Of a stretch of DNA of 49,058 nt, positions 36,477-44,506 are shown one piece after another (the stretch's first letter is position 1; every line of letters begins with the position of its first letter). Both the position numbers and the translations under genes were made by a program. The notes below the pieces were generated by a model. The model was not told the DNA's origin. It ran no database searches and saw only the letters and a program-made list of their open reading frames with translations. Source of the DNA: Prolixibacteraceae bacterium (GTDB lineage: Bacteria; Bacteroidota; Bacteroidia; Bacteroidales; Prolixibacteraceae); assembly GCA_947475715.1 (NCBI GenBank), contig CANJNY010000022.1, positions 1 through 49,058 on the forward strand, written 5' to 3'.

Positions 36477-36941
36477 TTAGATATAAGCAATACAATCCAT
36501 CTCAACCAGTGAATCTCCGGGTACGCCACCTTTTGCGACAGCAATAGTACTTCGGACGGGAGGAGTCATTCCAAAACGACCCTTGTACACCTCATTCATC
36601 CCCTTATAATCAGCAATATCATTGAGGTAAACGGTAACTTTCAAAACCTTCTCCATCGACGAGCCTGCCTTGATCAACTCTTTTTCAAGCTCTTTAAGGA
36701 CTATATCGGTGTGAGCTGCAATTGTAAAAGGTGCGACATGGGCTCCTTTGCCCGCAATGAATACCAGGTTTCCAAGCTTGGTGTTACCCGAAAAAAGGGG
36801 TGCCTCATCCAGAGCCGGAACATTGGTTGTGGCACCACTTTGGGAAGCCATACTCTTCGAATTGGAAACAAGGCCAATTCCCATTACCCCTACGATCGAT
36901 GCAAAAATACCTTTCAATGCGGTTCTTCTTTCTGTTTTCAT
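36477..36941 (-). CDS. Exported RidA (YjgF/YER057c) family protein
   Basis: 154 residues. The first 33 residues form a Tat-like or Sec signal (ERRTALKG, then IFASIVGVMGIGLV), ahead of a complete RidA domain (about 40-154). The catalytic arginine R130 in PPVRSTIAV corresponds to R105 of the E. coli protein, and E147 to its conserved glutamate; the motif VYLNDIADYKGMNEVY is also present. RidA proteins hydrolyse reactive 2-aminoacrylate-type enamines and imines released by PLP enzymes. Their usual home is the cytoplasm, so an exported copy beside exported PLP enzymes is notable. It lies 175 bases downstream of the amidohydrolase gene on the same strand. Confidence 0.88.
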   Translation of the reverse strand: MKTERRTALKGIFASIVGVMGIGLVSNSKSMASQSGATTNVPALDEAPLFSGNTKLGNLVFIAGKGAHVAPFTIAAHTDIVLKELEKELIKAGSSMEKVLKVTVYLNDIADYKGMNEVYKGRFGMTPPVRSTIAVAKGGVPGDSLVEMDCIAYI

Positions 36942-37037
36942 TGGTGTTAATTTTAAATATGAATAAAAAATGTTCGGGTGGTGCGAATATTAATGGCACC
37001 GTATTTTGAATATTATTCTAATCTTTTAATTTGAGAT

Positions 37038-37097
37038 GCGCGATTAAAAATCGGGGAAAATTTACCAAAAGCAAAGTCCGCGATTAAAAATCGCGGG
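37038..37097. repeat. Pair of CGATTAAAAATCG hairpins
   Basis: CGATTAAAAATCG occurs at 37041-37053 and 37081-37093, 40 bases apart. The second copy is a perfect hairpin, CCGCGATT-AAA-AATCGCGG (37078-37096). The first keeps a shorter stem. They lie just after the amidohydrolase stop and may end its transcript, or belong to a multi-copy palindrome family. Confidence 0.55.
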
Positions 37098-37116
37098 ACC
37101 CGTCGCTGGACCAGGT

Positions 37117-38370
37117 TTATTTTCCACTCAGAATTACAGGGCTTGCAATACCATTCAGATCATAAACGATTTTCCCGGCCCTAATGGTCATTTCACATTC
37201 AAGCTTATTAGTGGTCTCCAATTTATAGCCGGTGTAATCGAATAATCCGAATTTACCTTCGCGAAGCCTTAGAATTGCGATATCTGCTTCAGCTCCTACA
37301 GAAAGGTTCCCAAGCTCCTTCCGGTTAATTGTCTGTGCCGGCCCCCATGTACTTGCAGTGATAACACTTTTAAGGTCCATACCCATCGCCATAAATTTCG
37401 ACATCGTGGTAAGCATATCCTTCATCGCCCCATTCATACTGCCAATATGCAAATCAGTACTGATTGCCTGAGGATAAAAACCGCTTTTAACCGCAGGCAT
37501 CCCTTGTGAATAGGCAAAACTTATGCCGCCATATCCCACATCGAAAACAATTCCCCGCTTCAGCGCTTCCCAAACAAATGGTTTAACTTTATTGGTCTGA
37601 ACATCCACGATACATTCCCTGGCATTTGGCAACTGTGCAAAACAATGTGTAAAGATGTCTCCGGGACGCAAATGTTTCAGGAATAAATCCTCGATTGGCA
37701 GTGGAGGAGTGCTCCCCCCAAAATCGACCATGAGTGGCATACCTGCTATCAAACCTGCCTCCTCTGCTCTATCTGTCGGAGTCCAGTCGGGACCATCATA
37801 ATGTGCCAGCTTAATCCCCACAATATCGGCGGCGTTATTTTTTGCGAATTCACCGGTTAATTTGGGATCCATATCTTTAACATTCTGCTCAAAGGGACCT
37901 CCACGCATTCCTTCGCCAACGATATTCAAAAATGCCAGAACCCGCGTTTGAGATTTGTCGATGGTTTGCCTTTTGAAAACGGGGAAAGTACGCCAACCGG
38001 AGCTGCCGGCATCGACAATTGTGGTCACTCCAACCCGGAAAGTAAAACCATCGGGTGTAATCGCGCTCGGACCGTTCATATATTGCTGATCCGGATTACT
38101 CCCCTGGAAAACATGCGCATGAATATCAATAAGTCCGGGAGTGACATACAAACCACCGGCATCGACCACCTGTTCTCCCGCCCGGCTATCTATCTCTTTT
38201 GCCACCAGGACAATTCTCCCTTCACTTATGCCAATATCGGATATTTCATCAATGTTATTCCTGGGATCTATCAGATGACCACCTTTAATTACGATGGAGT
38301 AAGTTTGGGCATTTGCAGAACCTGAAATCAGGCAGAGCAATGCAAAAATGAGAACTGGTTTGATTTTCAT
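37117..38370 (-). CDS. Exported amidohydrolase/deacetylase (EF_0837/AHA_3915-like)
   Basis: 417 residues with a Sec signal peptide ending near NAQ (about 1-22). Amidohydrolase metal site: H84 and H86 in DIHAH; candidate bridging lysine K187 in VGIKLAHYDG; H242 in IFTHCF; D306 in ISTDLHIG. The closest group is the EF_0837/AHA_3915 metallohydrolases. That group is known to be genetically linked with SelA-related PLP enzymes, exactly the partners found on either side here. Likely a deacylase or lactamase-like hydrolase that frees the amino acid or amino-sugar substrate of the PLP step. The gene is alone in its immediate unit, with the RidA gene further downstream. Confidence 0.88.
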   Translation of the reverse strand: MKIKPVLIFALLCLISGSANAQTYSIVIKGGHLIDPRNNIDEISDIGISEGRIVLVAKEIDSRAGEQVVDAGGLYVTPGLIDIHAHVFQGSNPDQQYMNGPSAITPDGFTFRVGVTTIVDAGSSGWRTFPVFKRQTIDKSQTRVLAFLNIVGEGMRGGPFEQNVKDMDPKLTGEFAKNNAADIVGIKLAHYDGPDWTPTDRAEEAGLIAGMPLMVDFGGSTPPLPIEDLFLKHLRPGDIFTHCFAQLPNARECIVDVQTNKVKPFVWEALKRGIVFDVGYGGISFAYSQGMPAVKSGFYPQAISTDLHIGSMNGAMKDMLTTMSKFMAMGMDLKSVITASTWGPAQTINRKELGNLSVGAEADIAILRLREGKFGLFDYTGYKLETTNKLECEMTIRAGKIVYDLNGIASPVILSGK

Positions 38371-38544
38371 AAATCAACGATTAAAATTTAAACTATAAAA
38401 ATCTTCTGTATCAAGCAGCAAAACCCTGCCTAAAGAGCGGTGTAATTGCAAGATATTGTAGCTATTATTATGCAGTTTATCGTCATTTGTTTCTTTCAGA
38501 ACAGTTCGGTGTATTGTATTATCACACCTGCAATCTGAGGTAAA

Positions 38545-39717
38545 TTATCCAAATAATGATGGTGAAATAACATTATTGATGGTGAATTTGGGTGGTTTTC
38601 CTGCGGTTGCCTTTACATTTGGATGCTTCTTTAAAAAACTTGTTAATTTTCTGCTATCCCAATCTAATTTCAACGCAAGTAAAATTTCCGTTGAGGTGTA
38701 GCTATCTCTTTTTAATAAACTGATAATGTCATTTTCAATGTTTCGATTGCCATCTTCACCTGGAGCTTGTGGTTCATTTACTTCATGGTTATTGACAGTT
38801 TCAAAAAGTTCGTCTGAAGATAATACTTTAAACTCTGTGATTTCACCATTTATATTCACAGGTAAAGCTCCGAATTCAATTAATTTAAGGTTTGCATTTT
38901 TTTCTTTTGGTTCCGGCACTCTCACATAAATCTTTCGGTGTCGCTTCAATCCATTCATAGCACCCTCCCATGTGCCCCCTTTATTATCAGATTCAGCGAC
39001 AAATATTTCCTTTGCCAATCCATAGATGTAGGCATTTCGAGCCATCGCAAATCCGACATCCCAACCGGCTTTTGGAAAAAATGTGCTTAATACCAAAACA
39101 TTCCCATTCACAATTGGTTCGTAATATTTTTTAAAGCCTGACTGAAAAGTAAGTATCCCTTGAGGCAAAACAAGGATGCTTTTTCCATTGGATTCCAAAG
39201 TGCTGTCCAATGCTTGTTTATCGACTCCCTTAGCAAAACCGCTGACGATAACCTTTAATTCTTTTACATTTTTTTTTGCTACCTGGTCTGTAAACTCTAA
39301 AGCTTTGTTGCCCGCTTTTCTCGAACCTACAATTGCCACGGCATCCTCCTGAAGTAATCCTTTTCTTCCCTTAATATACAAAACTGTTGGAGCACTTTTG
39401 ATTTTAAGATTTTCCTTTAAAACTACCGGATAATCAGGTGAATTGATTGGAATAATCTGAAAACCTTCATTTTGCAGTTGCTCTGCAATGAATGCCAGAC
39501 GTGGCATATCGTCTTTTGCAGCTTCCAAATCGGCCAGCTCCTTTTCGTTAAAGGCAAACAATTCACACCACTCTTTTTTATCCAGGTCAAAGAAATTGGC
39601 CCATGACATTTTGTTTTCGTGAACCACCTGAATTACGAGGCGGTTTATCCGTTCAGTATGCCATTTGGGTAAATGTGCAATTGCGATCCAATATGTTTGA
39701 TCAATATATTCGTTCAT
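38545..39717 (-). CDS. DprA-like SLOG-domain protein
   Basis: 390 residues, cytoplasmic. An N-terminal helical region (about 1-100) precedes a DprA/Smf Rossmann-like domain (about 108-300) with VAIVGSRKAG (G131-S-R), VSGFAKGVDKQAL at 158-170 and GKSILVLPQGIL. A short C-terminal helical part (about 335-385) may be a winged helix. Canonical DprA loads RecA on single-stranded DNA in transformation, but SLOG relatives also serve in conflict systems. This protein is diverged and paired with a RecQ-phosphoribosyltransferase gene 12 bases upstream. It is unlikely to be the housekeeping copy; a defence or DNA-processing role is inferred. Confidence 0.85.
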   Translation of the reverse strand: MNEYIDQTYWIAIAHLPKWHTERINRLVIQVVHENKMSWANFFDLDKKEWCELFAFNEKELADLEAAKDDMPRLAFIAEQLQNEGFQIIPINSPDYPVVLKENLKIKSAPTVLYIKGRKGLLQEDAVAIVGSRKAGNKALEFTDQVAKKNVKELKVIVSGFAKGVDKQALDSTLESNGKSILVLPQGILTFQSGFKKYYEPIVNGNVLVLSTFFPKAGWDVGFAMARNAYIYGLAKEIFVAESDNKGGTWEGAMNGLKRHRKIYVRVPEPKEKNANLKLIEFGALPVNINGEITEFKVLSSDELFETVNNHEVNEPQAPGEDGNRNIENDIISLLKRDSYTSTEILLALKLDWDSRKLTSFLKKHPNVKATAGKPPKFTINNVISPSLFG

Positions 39718-39729
39718 TTCTGTTTGTTT

Positions 39730-41745
39730 TTAAATATCACCACCAACTGTCCGTGCAATTACCAGAGGTGCAATACAGGCAGCTCCCATAACTGTAAGGT
39801 ATTGACCAATCTCCTTGATCGTATTACCGCTATCAAAGATATCGTCAATTAAAAGTACGCTTTTACCAGCTATTTCATCAGGTGTTTGATAGGTAAATTT
39901 ACCGTGTATGTTCTCTTTCTTTGAAATTCCGCTTAGAAACATTTTTTGAGGTGAAGTTGGTGAAATCTTAATCAACTTATGAGAAATCGGAATTTTTAGT
40001 GCCGAAGATATTTTCTCCGCAAAATGCTTTACCAAATCACCCGATTCGGTTGGCGGAACATAGATAATCAGATCCATTTTAGGATCTCCGTAGTATTTAC
40101 GGAATGCCTTCAAAGTTAAACCTAAAAGCCAGTCCGGGAAATCTCCGCCACCTTCGTATTTGGAATGTCGTAAGGCCGCACCAACATTTGTAACCCCATA
40201 ATAAGAGGAAGCCACACCATTTATAAGATGACTTCGGTGGGTTTCGACTTCCAGCACAGGAAAGAAGGTCTCCTTAAACTCCTGAAGTTTTTGAATCATA
40301 ACATCACTGCTTACGACATTCAGAAGCTGATTTGTATCATTATCGCAAATGCCGCAGGAGGTTTGTTTTTCATCACCCAGGTAATTGCATAAATATTTCA
40401 TTCGGCAGGAGGTAATCCGGGTATATTCCACCATCCGTTCCAACTCCTGATTTTGTGCATTTCTCAATATTTCAAATGCAGTAAGGTCCAACGGTGGTGC
40501 CTCTGGATTGAAGAAATATTTTTTGCATTTCCCATCGACCTGTTCGTTGATTATCTTCTGATCGATTAAGTCAGCCAAAATTACACGTACATGTGTTTGT
40601 TTAAGATTGGTTGCCTTTATGATCTCATTTGTTCCTAAAAAAGCTTTTTTGGTTACTGCAATTACCTTTTCGTATTTCGAAGCCGAGGGTTTGCTACCAT
40701 CAATGAAACTTCTCGGCAATTCCAGATCGTCGTTTGAATTGTATAATAATATTGCAAAAGCTTCCTGCCCATCTCTACCCGAACGACCTATTTCCTGATA
40801 GTAATGAATTGGAGATTGCGGTATTTGGGTATGAATGATAAAGTGAATATCCGGTTTGTCGATACCCATTCCTAAAGCATTGGTAGAAACAACACAATCA
40901 TATTTGTTAGTTATAAAATCCGATTCGATCCTTATCCGTGCCTCACCATCTAATCTCCCGCTGTATGCAGCCGATTTGAATTTCAGAAATTGAAGCCAGT
41001 TGGAAAAAAGATCTGTATTCGCCTGAGTTCCGGTGTAGACTATACCTGTCTTTTTAAGCTTTGGTAAATTCGCAGCAAGCCAAAAGAATTTTTCATCCTC
41101 ACAAGTAACATGAACTACAAAAAGCCTGATGTTTGAACGCAATAATTGCCCCCTGACAGGAATCAAACCGGAACCAACCTGTTCTATGATGTCGGCTTCG
41201 ATGCGTGGAGTTGCCGTTGCTGTAGTTGCAAGCACCGGAAAATTCTTTGGCAATAATCTGACAAGATTTACTATCCTTCGATAATTAGGACGAAAACTTT
41301 GCCCCCACAAAGAAATGCAATGGGCTTCGTCAATTACCACCATTGCAATTTTCATTTCCCTGGAAGCAGTTATCCAGGTTGCATTCTCCATCCGTTCAGG
41401 TGCGATGTAAAGAATGTCCAGCTCGTTGTTTTGTGCTTTTGCAATCATTGCAGCATTTTCGTCCTCTTCCTGGTTGGAATTAATAGCCGCAGCACGAATG
41501 CCTCTCTCCACCATACTTCGAACCTGGTCGCGCATTAAGGCAATTAAAGGTGAGAAGACGATCGTAACACCCTGCAATTGTGTAGCAGGAAACTGATAGC
41601 ATAATGATTTGCCAAAACCTGTTTTTTCAATAAACAACACACGCCTACCAGCCAGCAAGTTTTCAATAACCAGCCATTGCAAATCGTAAAACTGATTGAA
41701 TCCAAACAGTTTGCGTAGTTGTATCTCAGCTTGTTGTCGTGTCAT
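39730..41745 (-). CDS. RecQ-family helicase fused to a phosphoribosyltransferase domain
   Basis: 671 residues, cytoplasmic. SF2 helicase motifs: Walker A GFGKS with K46, DEAH at 139-142, VLATTATATP, and motif VI YYQEIGRSGRDG. A zinc-binding RecQ region with four Cys (SCRMKYLC, then CGIC) follows near 450-480, then a winged-helix-like part. No HRDC domain is seen. Instead the C-terminus is a phosphoribosyltransferase domain (about 520-671) with the PRPP-binding motif IDDIFDSGNTI at 633-643, resembling ComF. The DprA-like gene follows within 12 bases, so both form one unit. The pair resembles predicted nucleotide- and DNA-processing conflict modules rather than a housekeeping RecQ. Confidence 0.9.
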   Translation of the reverse strand: MTRQQAEIQLRKLFGFNQFYDLQWLVIENLLAGRRVLFIEKTGFGKSLCYQFPATQLQGVTIVFSPLIALMRDQVRSMVERGIRAAAINSNQEEDENAAMIAKAQNNELDILYIAPERMENATWITASREMKIAMVVIDEAHCISLWGQSFRPNYRRIVNLVRLLPKNFPVLATTATATPRIEADIIEQVGSGLIPVRGQLLRSNIRLFVVHVTCEDEKFFWLAANLPKLKKTGIVYTGTQANTDLFSNWLQFLKFKSAAYSGRLDGEARIRIESDFITNKYDCVVSTNALGMGIDKPDIHFIIHTQIPQSPIHYYQEIGRSGRDGQEAFAILLYNSNDDLELPRSFIDGSKPSASKYEKVIAVTKKAFLGTNEIIKATNLKQTHVRVILADLIDQKIINEQVDGKCKKYFFNPEAPPLDLTAFEILRNAQNQELERMVEYTRITSCRMKYLCNYLGDEKQTSCGICDNDTNQLLNVVSSDVMIQKLQEFKETFFPVLEVETHRSHLINGVASSYYGVTNVGAALRHSKYEGGGDFPDWLLGLTLKAFRKYYGDPKMDLIIYVPPTESGDLVKHFAEKISSALKIPISHKLIKISPTSPQKMFLSGISKKENIHGKFTYQTPDEIAGKSVLLIDDIFDSGNTIKEIGQYLTVMGAACIAPLVIARTVGGDI

Positions 41746-41901
41746 CTATCTATTTCTTCTTTTAGGCATACTCAATCGTTAATACCTATCAACCGGGGTC
41801 TTGCCAAAGTCCCCTTTTTGTATTCCTTAAATAAGTTTCATCTGCCACATATTCTGACCCGCAGAGGTCCTATTAATCAGTTATTATACCAAACTAAATG
41901 G

Positions 41902-43122
41902 TTACACCGAAGCTTTCCCCAATTCCTCCTTAAGCCTTTTGGCAACAATCTTCTCCTCTCCCGGCTGCAAGTTCCATGAGGTAATATTGATGCTGTTCTC
42001 ATTTCCTCCCGCTACTTCAATTGAAGGGTCACCTTTACGAAGTTTTTCCTGCAATCCCCCATTATTAAATTTCACTTTGGTGGTATCCCACGAAATATTG
42101 AGTGTGGGGGTACGATTTGCAACAGCAGGAACAGAGATTATGGTAGTTACTCCGGCAATCTTGTTGGCTGCGGCGGCTATTAATGCAACACGATCTTCCC
42201 AGATCTTCCACTGTTTTATGTGATCCAGGTTAATAAACTTTTCGAGGGCGACATACATTCCCAAAATCTCCTCCTTGTTTACTTTCATTCCGCGGCCAAT
42301 ATTACCTCCTCGTGGGGGGGCATTCAGTCTGGCAGCGGCAATCAGGTCTTTCCTTCCCATAAGGATTCCGGTACTTTGAGGTCCGCGAATACCCTTACCA
42401 CCTGAAACACATACAAGGTCAAATCCCATGTCGTTAAATTTCCACATATTTTCCACCGGAGTAGCATCAGCTGCCATATCGATCATTGTGGGGATGTTGT
42501 GTTTCTTTCCAAGTGCAACCCAATCTTTATCAGTTATCTTGCCATTTGGACCGGCATAATTAAGAAACCACATCATGGCGATATTCTCATTTACAGCCTT
42601 TTCTACATCTTCCGGAGTTTCAACCTCAACCATTTTAACCCCTGTATTTGTTAGGGCGTGGACATATCCGCTGTTGTGCGATTTTTGCACTAACACTTCA
42701 GATTTCATCCCTTCGAGATGAGGAAGCTGAGCCACCTTTTTGGGATCCATGCCAGTCAAAACACCAGCCGTTCCCAACACAAGGGCAGACCAACACCCAG
42801 CAGTTACAGTAGCGGCCTCGGAGTGACACAACGCTGCAATTTTTTCGCCAACCTTGTCCTGCACCTCATCAATCATGGCGAATTCATGGGATGTTGACCG
42901 GATTGCATCCAGCACCTCTTCATGCATGAGACTACCCGACATAGCGGTATAGGTTCCTGCAGCATTTATAAACGTTCGTATTCCAAGCTCTTTAAAAAGA
43001 TTCCGTCTTGCGGGTGATGGAGCAGGAGCGCCCATTACAGAATCAAATGGGAATGTTGTGCCTATGGCCAGACCTGCCACCGGCCACACAGATAAATTTC
43101 GGAGAGCGTCTCTGCGTTTCAT
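41902..43122 (-). CDS. Tat-exported SelA-fold PLP enzyme, second copy
   Basis: 406 residues. The N-terminus has the twin-arginine sequence KRRDALRNL (R3, R4) and a hydrophobic stretch to about 30. The SelA-related PLP domain runs from about 43 to 400. The Schiff-base lysine is K243 in VCVSGGKGIRGPQ, with D215 in MIDMAADA. Compared with the copy at 32977-34584 it lacks the added C-terminal beta domain and differs widely in sequence. The two are therefore probably not redundant and may act on different stereoisomers or steps. The known DgaE-type members are amino-acid or amino-sugar-acid ammonia-lyases. It is separated from the RecQ gene by 156 bases and from the glycosidase gene by 237. Confidence 0.87.
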   Translation of the reverse strand: MKRRDALRNLSVWPVAGLAIGTTFPFDSVMGAPAPSPARRNLFKELGIRTFINAAGTYTAMSGSLMHEEVLDAIRSTSHEFAMIDEVQDKVGEKIAALCHSEAATVTAGCWSALVLGTAGVLTGMDPKKVAQLPHLEGMKSEVLVQKSHNSGYVHALTNTGVKMVEVETPEDVEKAVNENIAMMWFLNYAGPNGKITDKDWVALGKKHNIPTMIDMAADATPVENMWKFNDMGFDLVCVSGGKGIRGPQSTGILMGRKDLIAAARLNAPPRGGNIGRGMKVNKEEILGMYVALEKFINLDHIKQWKIWEDRVALIAAAANKIAGVTTIISVPAVANRTPTLNISWDTTKVKFNNGGLQEKLRKGDPSIEVAGGNENSINITSWNLQPGEEKIVAKRLKEELGKASV

Positions 43123-43359
43123 ATTAGTCAGCTTTTAAAGTAAATATCTCGATTGTGCTACCTATTTTTACTCGCATATTCGATTCCCGACCTGGGAAAT
43201 CTGCCACAAAACTTTCAGTGAAACATTCACATAAAGCGTTTTTTCATCCGTACCTACTTCAATTCCATTTGCCGCATGATTAAGCGCTGTTAATATACAT
43301 AAAAAAATGAAATATATTACTTTGCTCTAACAGAGATTAATTACCAAAATAATTACCAC

Positions 43360-44499
43360 TTAAGGAAGGCTTCCCGGCAAAGCCTTACTGGTCAGCAATC
43401 CGATACACCGACCCTTGTTTCCGACCGCACAATAGTAGAGATAAAAAATATTATTCGATGGGTTGTAAACCAGCGAAATCTTATGGGCATATTGCTTATC
43501 CAATCCCCCGGGATGACCTCCTGCCTTATAAAGCGGATCCGGATGAGAAGTCCAATGTTGTAAATCGCGTGAGAATGCCACCATGATATGAGCACCGTCA
43601 CGACCTACGCCAAAATAGAACATCACCCAGTGATCCCCGTCCCGAAAAACCTTCCCATCGGAACAAAATTTATCATCATAACCTCCCTTTCTCACACGGA
43701 CAATTGGATTCTCCTTATAGCGTTCCCAATTCATCAAATCGGTGGAGGTTGTGAGGCCTAACTGCTCAATCCACTCAGGCATCCGCTTCGCATTATAAAA
43801 GTTATAAAACTTCCCCTTATATTCCACAAGCCAGGGCTGATAGATACAATCTTTCTCCCACTCGCCTACTTCAGGTTCATGGACCGAAAGAATATATTTC
43901 TCCTTTGCCCGCAGCCACGACAACCCATCCACACTGGATGCGACCCCCTCATAACCTGGATCAATTTCATAACTCCCCTGCCTGGCATAGCTGCCATAGA
44001 GGGTCCAGAATTTTCCATCCCGCTTTTTCAAAACTCGCGGAGCTTTAATATCATAAGAATTATAGAGATAGGCTCCAATCACACGCCCGCCGAAATCAAA
44101 TTCGCCCTCCCGACCAAAGCCCATCGCGAGCCTGGGATTTGTCCAATTCAGCAGATCGGTACTCTCAACGACAAAACTGTTATATCCCTGCCCGTTAAAT
44201 CCAATAAGCGACATAAACCATTTTTCAGGTTGACCGGGAATCTGATAGACCGTTGGGACATCAAAGCTATGAAAAGCCTCATTGCCGGGAATTTTTAAAT
44301 CTTCCGGAATAATCGGATCAGGATAATAATGCCATCCCCTGAAGGGTGCCGACCAGGCCTCGAGGGTCGCCTGATCGATCGTTGAAGCGTTCTTTGTTTC
44401 TTTATCTGTGCGATCCTTACTGGCAGCTGCTACCACAAACGCACAAAAATAAACAGCACCAAAAAGGATACAAGCAGCTAATTTAATTTTCATATTCAT
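43360..44499 (-). CDS. Exported five-bladed-propeller glycosidase-like protein (GH43/GH32 style)
   Basis: 379 residues with a signal peptide (about 1-26). Five beta-propeller blades are suggested by repeats such as VVESTDLLNWTNPR, ASSVDGLSWLR, TTSTDLMNWERY and AFSRDLQHWTSHP. Acidic residues at the start of the strands (FDVPTVYQ, D-x-P) resemble the GH43/GH32/GH117 families. It should cleave or bind a glycoside outside the cytoplasm. The substrate and exact family cannot be read by eye. Its gene starts 7 bases after the alpha/beta hydrolase stop, so the two are co-transcribed. An alternative start two codons in (MKIK) would remove only two residues. Confidence 0.75.
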   Translation of the reverse strand: MNMKIKLAACILFGAVYFCAFVVAAASKDRTDKETKNASTIDQATLEAWSAPFRGWHYYPDPIIPEDLKIPGNEAFHSFDVPTVYQIPGQPEKWFMSLIGFNGQGYNSFVVESTDLLNWTNPRLAMGFGREGEFDFGGRVIGAYLYNSYDIKAPRVLKKRDGKFWTLYGSYARQGSYEIDPGYEGVASSVDGLSWLRAKEKYILSVHEPEVGEWEKDCIYQPWLVEYKGKFYNFYNAKRMPEWIEQLGLTTSTDLMNWERYKENPIVRVRKGGYDDKFCSDGKVFRDGDHWVMFYFGVGRDGAHIMVAFSRDLQHWTSHPDPLYKAGGHPGGLDKQYAHKISLVYNPSNNIFYLYYCAVGNKGRCIGLLTSKALPGSLP

Positions 44500-44506
44500 T
44501 TAAATT

